A stretch of DNA of 7,765 nucleotides from Oceanicaulis sp. (GTDB taxonomy: Bacteria > Pseudomonadota > Alphaproteobacteria > Caulobacterales > Maricaulaceae): the NCBI GenBank assembly GCA_007571185.1, contig RKRX01000093.1, forward strand, positions 1 to 7,765, read 5' to 3'. Shown piece after piece: positions 1-5,275 of the stretch (its first letter is position 1; each line of letters opens with the position of its first letter). Under the pieces are notes generated by a model. The model had not been told where the DNA came from. It searched no databases and saw only the letters and a program-made list of their open reading frames with translations. The position numbers and the translations under genes were made by a program.

Positions 1-200
1 ATCTGATCCAACGTCGGATTTTCACCGAGCGCGGCAATCGCCTGACTGATTCGTTCAGCCAAATCAAGCGCCTGCTCGGCGATCTGCGTCTGCTCGACGC
101 CAGACTCAGTCTGTACATAAGCCGCTGCAGAGACAGGGGCGGCAACGAGGAGTGCGGCCCCAAGAACGGCGGAAAAACCACCAGGATGTACTTCTTTCAT
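1..200 (-). CDS. Exported protein of unknown function, N-terminal part only
   Basis: This is a partial gene: 66 codons and two bases are visible and the frame is open to the left edge. The start ATG (198-200) is preceded by a GAGG ribosome-binding site seven bases upstream. The N-terminus reads MKEVHPGGFSAVLG, followed by an alanine/leucine/valine-rich core to about residue 22 and an Ala-x-Ala type site near residues 24-27 (SAAA before Tyr28), which suggests a Sec signal peptide. The start of the mature part (YVQTESGVEQTQIAEQ, then ALDLAERISQAIAAL) looks like an amphipathic helix. I do not recognise the family. It lies downstream of the polysaccharide-export lipoprotein on the same strand, 211 bp away, so a role in the envelope or in polysaccharide export is possible, but that is inference from position only. 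The gap is long enough for its own promoter. Confidence 0.75.
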   Translation of the reverse strand, partial: MKEVHPGGFSAVLGAALLVAAPVSAAAYVQTESGVEQTQIAEQALDLAERISQAIAALGENPTLDQ

Positions 201-248
201 TGATCAACCTCACACAAGAAACGCCTGACCGGCATGCAAACCACGGAA

Positions 249-277
249 ACTCTAGCCCGCATGGACCGTGAGTACAA
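249..277 (-). promoter_or_regulatory. Candidate promoter of the exported-protein gene
   Basis: Read on the minus strand, TTGTAC (272-277) and TAGAGT (249-254) are separated by 17 bp, a fair sigma-70-type match. Transcription would begin about 40 bases before the ATG at 200. The -35 element overlaps a 6-bp inverted repeat (ACAACC at 274-279, GGTTGT at 289-294, 9-bp spacer) that could be a small operator. This is pattern matching only. The rest of the 211-bp gap between the two minus-strand genes (201-411) shows no other gene and no convincing terminator. Confidence 0.3.
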
Positions 278-411
278 CCAAAAAACAGGGTTGTCCAGAG
301 AAATATCAGAAATGTTGCAGCGACACAACAGAATGCGAAACCTCTCCCACCGATCCAATACTTCGCGCACGACTTCCAGAGTTTTGGGCTTATATATCCA
401 CTGAAGAAAAA

Positions 412-1002
412 TCAAAAGAAACGCTCGGGCACGCGGATGGTGTCGCCAGGCATAACACGGACGGTAGCGGTCAGTGGCACCTCAACTTCAGCCGAGGTGT
501 CGGCTCGCTTGATGAACACCACACGTTGATTGGCGCGGTAGGTGAAGCCGCCCGCCCGCGCCACGGCGTTTATGACTGTCAGCCCGTCGATGTATGGATA
601 TTCACCGGAGTTTGCGACTTCCCCCAAGATATAGAAGGGACGATAGTTGAGCACTTCCGCACTAACCCGCGGATATTCCAGATACCCGTCGGAGAGGCGC
701 ATTTCCAGAGTGGCCCGGAACTGGTCCAACGTGCTGCCAGCCGCTGGCACTTCGCCCACTAACGGCAGAGACACCATGCCTGCACCGTTGACGAGGAACT
801 CACCGGAGAGATTTGCCTCACCAAACACAATCACGCGCAGCCGATCACCGGCGCCTAGAACATAGGCGGACCCAGCAGCTCCACCCGCCCCTTCAGCACC
901 CGAGCCCAACGCCGGAACCAGAACAGATGTGTCCGACGGCGTGGAAGCACACCCTGCCAAAACCATCAAGCCAAGCCAAGTCGCAATACAACGCACAGTC
1001 AC
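412..1002 (-). CDS. Polysaccharide export lipoprotein, short Wza/GumB/HfsD type
   Basis: This 196-residue protein is an outer-membrane polysaccharide-export (OPX) lipoprotein. Members form a periplasmic/outer-membrane ring through which capsule, exopolysaccharide or holdfast glycan leaves the cell. The N-terminus is a lipoprotein signal (GLMVLAGC) with the lipobox cysteine at residue 18, followed by a Ser/Gly/Ala-rich linker to about residue 45. Residues 47-122 match a Poly_export domain, beginning YVLGAGDRLRVIVFGE with VSLPLVGEV following. Residues about 123-190 resemble an SLBB-like domain (FYILGEVANSGEYPY, then a GGFTYRAN segment). At 196 residues it is near GumB in size and far shorter than E. 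coli Wza, with no C-terminal outer-membrane helix: it stops at VPERFF. The start is GTG at 1000-1002. GTG at codon 3 (994-996) is the main alternative. The divergent glycan-initiating transferase supports the assignment. The polymer is not known. Confidence 0.9.
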   Translation of the reverse strand: MTVRCIATWLGLMVLAGCASTPSDTSVLVPALGSGAEGAGGAAGSAYVLGAGDRLRVIVFGEANLSGEFLVNGAGMVSLPLVGEVPAAGSTLDQFRATLEMRLSDGYLEYPRVSAEVLNYRPFYILGEVANSGEYPYIDGLTVINAVARAGGFTYRANQRVVFIKRADTSAEVEVPLTATVRVMPGDTIRVPERFF

Positions 1003-1013
1003 GTGCCTCCTCC
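1003..1013 (-). promoter_or_regulatory. Double Shine-Dalgarno sequence of the export lipoprotein gene
   Basis: On the minus strand GGAGGAGG (1006-1013) precedes the GTG start. The upstream GGAGG lies six bases from the GTG at 1000-1002 and the downstream AGGAGG lies nine bases from the second GTG at 994-996, so the start is ambiguous by two codons. The overlapping ATG triplets at about 1014-1018 are out of frame with the gene. Confidence 0.6.
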
Positions 1014-1032
1014 ATCATCTTGAGAGCGCCCA

Positions 1033-1060
1033 TATTTACAGCATTGCCTACACACGTCAA
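1033..1060 (-). promoter_or_regulatory. Probable promoter of the export lipoprotein gene
   Basis: On the minus strand TTGACG (1055-1060) and TAAATA (1033-1038) are spaced 16 bp apart, a good match to a housekeeping promoter. It would give a short leader of about 20-25 bases that still contains the full Shine-Dalgarno sequence. Its -35 element overlaps the third of three similar 8-bp direct repeats that extend upstream, described separately. Confidence 0.45.
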
Positions 1061-1084
1061 CACCCCCGTAACACCAGTAACACC
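1056..1084 (-). repeat. Three short direct repeats at the export-gene promoter
   Basis: On the minus strand the word GGTGTTAC occurs at 1077-1084 and 1068-1075, and a near copy, GGTGTTGA, at 1057-1064. The start-to-start distances are 9 and 11 bp. The last copy runs into the -35 hexamer. This arrangement is compatible with a regulator-binding site at the promoter, but no regulator can be named and the repeats are short. Confidence 0.35.
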
Positions 1085-1184
1085 CCGGCCGTCCTGCTTC
1101 CGGGCATGATACAAGCGCACAACCATGAAGCGAAAGAACCCACCCTACATGACGGATCCGGCTTTCGATTGTAAGGCATTGCGT

Positions 1185-1215
1185 TTGTCACGAAAATTCA
1201 GCCCTAGTGTACGAT
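1185..1215 (+). promoter_or_regulatory. Weak candidate promoter of the sugar transferase gene
   Basis: TTGTCA (1185-1190) and TACGAT (1210-1215) lie on the plus strand with a 19-bp spacer, longer than the usual 16-18. An overlapping alternative is TTGTAA (1169-1174) with GAAAAT (1192-1197) at 17 bp. Both lie at the edge of the AT-richer part of the intergenic region. I saw no better match between here and the start codon. Neither candidate is strong. Confidence 0.2.
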
Positions 1216-1388
1216 ACAAAGAAACTTTCCTCGTATTTGGTCCAGAAATCAACCGTTTCGAGCACATTACATTACCAAGTGTGAGGAGCTTTTCCGCTTC
1301 TCGTGGCGACAGCGTCGCGTACCATGAATTTATGCACATGTCTAACTGGAATGGCGGCGCATCCTCGTGTATCAGAATCACATGTTGA

Positions 1389-1489
1389 GAGGGCCTGGTT
1401 TGAGGGCCTGGTTTGAGGGCCTGGTTTGAGGGCCTGGTTTGAGGGCCTGGTTTGAGGGCCTGGTTTGAGGGCCTGGTTTGAGGGCCTGG
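1389..1489. repeat. Perfect 13-bp tandem repeat array, 7.8 copies
   Basis: The unit GAGGGCCTGGTTT is repeated seven times without a mismatch (1389-1479), followed by ten bases of an eighth copy (1480-1489). The array ends 22 bp before the ATG of the sugar transferase gene and lies on the side of its ribosome-binding site. Each unit contains the interrupted dyad AGG-G-CCT, so any two units can pair with each other around a G-G mismatch, and a GAGG word that resembles a Shine-Dalgarno sequence. The unit length is not a multiple of three, so the array is not built like a coding repeat. Perfect identity suggests recent expansion or homogenisation by slippage. No second copy of the unit was seen elsewhere in the window. 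There are no unique spacers, so it is not a CRISPR array. Confidence 0.97.
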
Positions 1490-1511
1490 ATGTACGGTTC
1501 CAGGGAAGTCC

Positions 1512-2933
1512 ATGCATTATGAAACGGTCGCAGGAATCGGGGCGCCTACACGGACACCCCCGTGGATCAAACCTTTAGCACTGCAAAGCGCCGATGTTCT
1601 GGCCGCCTTGGTCGCTGCGTCTATCTCTCTGCCAATCGCCAACTTGCTGCGCGGTGAGTTCGATCTCTCACCTGTTGGTCTGGCCGAGGTGAACTTCAGG
1701 CTGCAGATCATTAACATCACCATCCTCACTTTGGTGCTGTTTTTATGGTTCCGCTCCAAACGCCATTACCGCCAACGCCAGGCGCTCGCTGATCAAGTTC
1801 GTGCGATCATAGGCGGCAGTGCGGTCGCCTTGATAACCGCAGCGGCGATCCAATTCGCTACAATAGAGTTGGGATCGCGCATTCTCACCAGCGTGTATTG
1901 GATCCTTCTAGTTCCCTTACTGATCCTTGCGCGGTTGATCGTCCGTGCGATATTGCGCGTCACAAACAGCTGGACGCGCCCGGCGCTGGTGCTGACCAGT
2001 TCCTGCCGCGTTAACCAACTGGCCAGATTCATCGACCAGCATGACGAACTAGGTATTTATGCGGTCGCCACCGTCACGCTGGACGATCTGAGCGTGGAAG
2101 ATGCAATCACCCAAATCAGCGCAGCGGCGGACAAACATCACACCATCCTTTATGCGCCTTCTAGTTCCGACCGCCATCAGATTGAGGTCTCAGAAGCGCT
2201 AGTGCTGTCGGGCACACCGTTCATATTGTCTCTGCAAATGACCCCGGTGCCTGATCGCGCCGTAATTTTGGAATTTCCACCTGAAGATATTTCGATGATC
2301 GAGATTCACAACTCACTAGCGCGCCCGATCGCCCTTGCCTGCAAGCGCGCTTTCGATCTGATTGTGGCGTCTGCATCCTTGGTTCTGCTTGCGCCGCTGC
2401 TCGCGCCGTTGATCATGGTGATCCGCGCCGATGGCGGCCCGGCTTTCTTTTGTCAGAAACGCATCGGTTTGAACGGAAAGGCGTTTAACTGTCTGAAGCT
2501 GCGCTCCATGACAGCAGATGCCGAGACCCGCCTCCAGCACATGATCAGAACCGATCCCGCTGTGGCTGCAGAATGGAAAACTTACCAGAAATTGCACAAG
2601 GATCCGCGCATCACCCGGATAGGCGCGTTCATCCGCTGCACCAGTCTGGACGAAATACCGCAACTCATCAATGTGCTGCGGGGAGATATGAGCATAGTGG
2701 GGCCGCGTCCCATGATTGAGGCGCAGATTGAGGAATATGGGCGCCAGTTTGAAGCCTATATCCGCATGCGTCCGGGCATCACAGGTTTATGGCAAACCAA
2801 TGGTCGTAACGATACAACCTTCCGCGAACGCGCCCGATTGGACGCTTTCTATGTGCGTAACTGGTCCTTGTGGCGTGACTTCGTTATCCTTGCGCGAACC
2901 GTGCGCGAAATAATCTTTGCCCGGAGCAATTGA
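1512..2933 (+). CDS. Undecaprenyl-phosphate sugar-1-phosphate transferase, WbaP/WcaJ/HfsE type
   Basis: This 473-residue polytopic inner-membrane enzyme transfers a sugar-1-phosphate from a nucleotide sugar to undecaprenyl phosphate, the first step of exopolysaccharide, capsule, O-antigen or holdfast assembly. Hydrophobic segments at about 22-46, 65-82, 98-118 and 125-147 form the N-terminal membrane part. Residues about 150-265 form a soluble middle domain. A further hydrophobic segment at about 283-305 opens the catalytic bacterial sugar-transferase domain (275-473). Family motifs are clear: FFCQKRIG (312-319), KLRSM (329-333), SLDEIPQ with the Asp380-Glu381 pair expected to be catalytic, then [14 protein letters not shown] (387-400) and [13 protein letters not shown] (420-432). 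The C-terminal [15 protein letters not shown] and YVRNWSLW segments resemble WbaP most. The start ATG is preceded by AGGGA five bases upstream. The length is normal for the long form. Which sugar is used cannot be read from sequence. The gene is probably monocistronic, as the next gene is convergent. Confidence 0.93.
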   Translation: MHYETVAGIGAPTRTPPWIKPLALQSADVLAALVAASISLPIANLLRGEFDLSPVGLAEVNFRLQIINITILTLVLFLWFRSKRHYRQRQALADQVRAIIGGSAVALITAAAIQFATIELGSRILTSVYWILLVPLLILARLIVRAILRVTNSWTRPALVLTSSCRVNQLARFIDQHDELGIYAVATVTLDDLSVEDAITQISAAADKHHTILYAPSSSDRHQIEVSEALVLSGTPFILSLQMTPVPDRAVILEFPPEDISMIEIHNSLARPIALACKRAFDLIVASASLVLLAPLLAPLIMVIRADGGPAFFCQKRIGLNGKAFNCLKLRSMTADAETRLQHMIRTDPAVAAEWKTYQKLHKDPRITRIGAFIRCTSLDEIPQLINVLRGDMSIVGPRPMIEAQIEEYGRQFEAYIRMRPGITGLWQTNGRNDTTFRERARLDAFYVRNWSLWRDFVILARTVREIIFARSN

Positions 2934-2974
2934 TGAACGGTTCACCAGCGCGGCTCTCAGCCAATGCGTAAAGC

Positions 2975-5209
2975 TCAGTGCGCCAGAGGCTCGGGGCCTC
3001 CTAGATGTTCGGCGAAGAAAGCGATCCGGCGCTCAAGATAAACCGGGTCTGCTTGCAGGAAATGACCGCCACGGGGGTAGTAGCGCACCTCAATCTGATC
3101 ACTCTTGCCCGCCGTTTCAAAAGCGTCGACCAGAACGCGGGTGGCCGCCGCGGGAACATTTTCATCCTGCAGACCGTGAGACAACAGCAAGCGTCCCTGC
3201 AATCGATGAACGCTGTTGAGCATGGAGTTGGCGTCATAGACGTGAGGTTCGTCCACGCCCAGCCATTGTTCATTCCAGACCGCCTTATCCCAGCGACTGT
3301 CATAATTACCCGATGAGGCCGCCCCTACCGAGTAGAACTCCGGGCGCCGGGTCAGCATACGCACGACATCATAACCGCCGGCCGAAAATCCGAACGCGCC
3401 CACCCGAGTCAAATCCAGTTGAGGATAGACCTGAGCCAGTGCTTCAAGCACGCTGATCCGGCTATCGAGTCCCACCTCGGCCAGGTTTTTATAGGCGGCC
3501 TGCAGGAAGGCGCGGGAACGCCCTGCCGTTCCCTCGGCATCAATTTCCACCACCATAAAACCGGCATTGGCCACAGACTGGGCATGTGAACGGTTCAATC
3601 CTCGGTAGAAAGAGATTGCCGCATTATAGGTATGCGGACCGGTATAGACGTGCTCAATTACGGGATAGCGCGCCTGTTCATCAAAATTGGCGGGCCGATA
3701 GATCACGCCATAGAGGGTCTCGCCCGAGGTGAGGGTCACGCCAAAACGCTCCGGCGCCTCATAGCCTTCCGCCTGCAACAGCGAAATATCCGCGCCGCCG
3801 AGATCCATGATCACCGCCCCGTCGCGGGACCGGCGCAGCACCGAGCGCGTGGGCATGTCCACTTCAGAGATATTGTCGACAATATAGTCGCCAAGCGGCG
3901 ACATGTAGACAGAGTGATCGTGAGAATCGTTGGTCAGAAGTTCGGGCTCTCCGCCATAACGCTTGATGCGATAGAGCGCCCGGTAATACGGATCCACGCC
4001 CTCCCGGCGTCCTGACGCCATGAAGTATATCTCATCGCGGGATTCCACGATGTCGACGGGGCGAATGACCTGCCAGTCACCATCGGTGATCTGCCGCACC
4101 GATTGCCCGCCATTCATGTCGGCCAGATGGATATGGGTGTTGCCGCTGATGTCGGAAATCCACAACAAACGATCCCAGTCATAAATTTGCCAGTAAACCC
4201 CTTCGTAGATATTCACAAAGGTCTCGGACTCCTCGCGCAAAATAATGCGCAAATCCCGTGATGAAACGTCAAAATTATAGGCGGTGCGTTGACCATACCC
4301 CCGCCGGGTCGCCACAAACATCATCTCGTCATCATCAACCCAGGTAAAACCCGGCGCACCGTAATAGAGCACTGGCAGCGGCGACACCTTGATATCGACC
4401 CGTTCACCCGATTGCAGATCAAAGATGACCGGTGTGGCCTGAGGCGTCACCTCATCCATAGAACGCGGATACTCATAGACAATCTCGCCCTGTTCATCCG
4501 GCATGGAGAATCGGCTTGCCCCGGCCAACGCCATCTGATAGGTCGCCAGATAACGATTGTTCCAAGACCAGGTTACATCGGCATGGTCCTCTCGCCAGCG
4601 CCCTTCAAGCCGCAGGCGGGGGTTGATGACCGGGGTGGCGTAGGGATGTTCGGCATCCCCGTCATGGGTAAGCTGAATGACTTCGCCATCGGCGATTCGC
4701 TCCACAAACAGGTTATGATCGCGGGTGTAGGCCCGCCACGCCCCATCACCGGACAGACCCGGCGTTCGGGGCGAGTCAGGTTCGGGGCGGCTCAGGCCAG
4801 CGGTGTCCAGCGTATAGACGTAATCAACCGTCCGAAAGGAGAAGCTGAGAGTCTTGAAATCTTCACCGATCTCTAACCCTTCGAGACGCAGATGAGCGCG
4901 GTCGAGCTCAACACCCGTTTCACGGGAGAGCGCGTCAGCGAGTTGCGCATGATCAAACAGCGGGTGCATACTCCCTTCTTCAGGGTCAACCAGCACATAT
5001 ACCCGCCCTTGAGCAGTTTCACGCAGATACCAGAATACCCCGGTCCGCCCAATCCAGTTCGGTTCCACATGGAGCTGAAAGGCGTATCGAGTGACTTCGC
5101 CGGGGCGATAGATTTGCGAGAGTCGATCATCAGCCCGGCTGACAGCTGCAGCGAACGACGTCAGCGCAACAACAAGACACAAGATGAGAGCGAAACGAAA
5201 CGAGATCAT
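2975..5209 (-). CDS. Secreted S9 family serine peptidase, DPP-IV-like
   Basis: This 744-residue protein has a signal peptide (hydrophobic core about residues 5-22, likely cleavage after VSRA near 26) and should act in the periplasm or outside. Residues about 40-480 form a DPP-IV N-terminal beta-propeller, with blade-like segments such as YTRDHNLFVE and VTWSWNNRYLA and the family-typical stretch YEYPRS to IFDLQSGE (245-268). Residues about 490-735 are the alpha/beta-hydrolase domain: YTGPH (522-526), EGTAGRSRAF (559-568), nucleophile Ser609 in GFSAGG, Asp682 in GLQDENVP and His716 in RGGHF. The triad looks intact, so activity is expected, probably removal of dipeptides or cleavage of short peptides. 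The DWVYEEE-type double-glutamate motif that holds the substrate amino end in true DPP-IV is not visible where expected (about 185-215). The start ATG has AGGA nine bases upstream. It lies 66 bp after the TonB-dependent receptor gene on the same strand, probably in one operon. Confidence 0.92.
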   Translation of the reverse strand: MISFRFALILCLVVALTSFAAAVSRADDRLSQIYRPGEVTRYAFQLHVEPNWIGRTGVFWYLRETAQGRVYVLVDPEEGSMHPLFDHAQLADALSRETGVELDRAHLRLEGLEIGEDFKTLSFSFRTVDYVYTLDTAGLSRPEPDSPRTPGLSGDGAWRAYTRDHNLFVERIADGEVIQLTHDGDAEHPYATPVINPRLRLEGRWREDHADVTWSWNNRYLATYQMALAGASRFSMPDEQGEIVYEYPRSMDEVTPQATPVIFDLQSGERVDIKVSPLPVLYYGAPGFTWVDDDEMMFVATRRGYGQRTAYNFDVSSRDLRIILREESETFVNIYEGVYWQIYDWDRLLWISDISGNTHIHLADMNGGQSVRQITDGDWQVIRPVDIVESRDEIYFMASGRREGVDPYYRALYRIKRYGGEPELLTNDSHDHSVYMSPLGDYIVDNISEVDMPTRSVLRRSRDGAVIMDLGGADISLLQAEGYEAPERFGVTLTSGETLYGVIYRPANFDEQARYPVIEHVYTGPHTYNAAISFYRGLNRSHAQSVANAGFMVVEIDAEGTAGRSRAFLQAAYKNLAEVGLDSRISVLEALAQVYPQLDLTRVGAFGFSAGGYDVVRMLTRRPEFYSVGAASSGNYDSRWDKAVWNEQWLGVDEPHVYDANSMLNSVHRLQGRLLLSHGLQDENVPAAATRVLVDAFETAGKSDQIEVRYYPRGGHFLQADPVYLERRIAFFAEHLGGPEPLAH

Positions 5210-5275
5210 GTGATCAGATCCTAGAAGATCGTCCAGACCATTTTACACGACAGCCCGAACCAGAAAGTTGCAAGG
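5210..5275 (-). other. Receptor-peptidase gap with a cluster of GATC sites
   Basis: The 66 bp between the receptor stop codon and the peptidase start contain the peptidase ribosome-binding site (AGGA, nine bases from the ATG) and no convincing promoter or terminator, which fits co-transcription. Three GATC words (5212-5215, 5217-5220, 5227-5230) and a fourth just inside the gene (5204-5207) fall within 27 bp. The pair GATCA/TGATC flanking the start codon could form a very small hairpin. Confidence 0.45.

Larger units (their letters stand above)
1003..1511. other. Divergent intergenic region with no supported gene
   Basis: These 509 bp separate the minus-strand export gene from the plus-strand transferase gene. 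From left to right they hold the export-gene ribosome-binding site, promoter and direct repeats (1003-1084), a more AT-rich stretch (about 1186-1280) where a plus-strand promoter might lie, two small dyads, and the 13-bp tandem array (1389-1489). The dyads are GAGGAGC/GCTTCTC at 1283-1302, with one wobble pair and a 6-base loop, and GCGAC/GTCGC at 1306-1318. Short open frames exist on both strands, but none has a ribosome-binding site or resembles a known protein. If the transferase promoter is near 1170-1215, its mRNA has an unusually long leader of nearly 300 bases that includes the array. Confidence 0.6.

Noticed and set aside
274..294. ACAACC/GGTTGT inverted repeat as a terminator after the export lipoprotein gene
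   Set aside because: Only 6 bp of stem with a 9-base loop and no T-run after it in the minus direction; it is also about 120 bp past the stop codon and overlaps a possible -35 box.
268..762. Plus-strand 164-codon open frame antisense to the export lipoprotein
   Set aside because: It is the shadow of a well-supported gene and its product resembles nothing known.
1125..1388. Plus-strand 87-codon open frame in the intergenic region
   Set aside because: No Shine-Dalgarno sequence before the ATG, no recognisable domain, and it overlaps the likely promoter zone and ends just before the repeats.
1389..1489. Tandem array as CRISPR or as replication iterons
   Set aside because: The units abut with no spacers, and there is no cas or replication initiator gene in the window.
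1145..1513. Minus-strand open frames across the tandem array that encode a PGPQTRPSNQALK 13-residue repeat
   Set aside because: A 13-bp unit with no stop in any minus frame gives a 13-residue repeat automatically. There is no ribosome-binding site, and the frame overlaps the start of the transferase gene.
2934..2974. Bidirectional terminator between the convergent transferase and peptidase genes
   Set aside because: No stable stem followed by a T-run was found in the 41 bp on either strand.
4289..4876. Plus-strand 195-codon open frame antisense to the peptidase
   Set aside because: The peptidase frame is strongly supported by its domains. The antisense product looks like a low-information frame reading of it.
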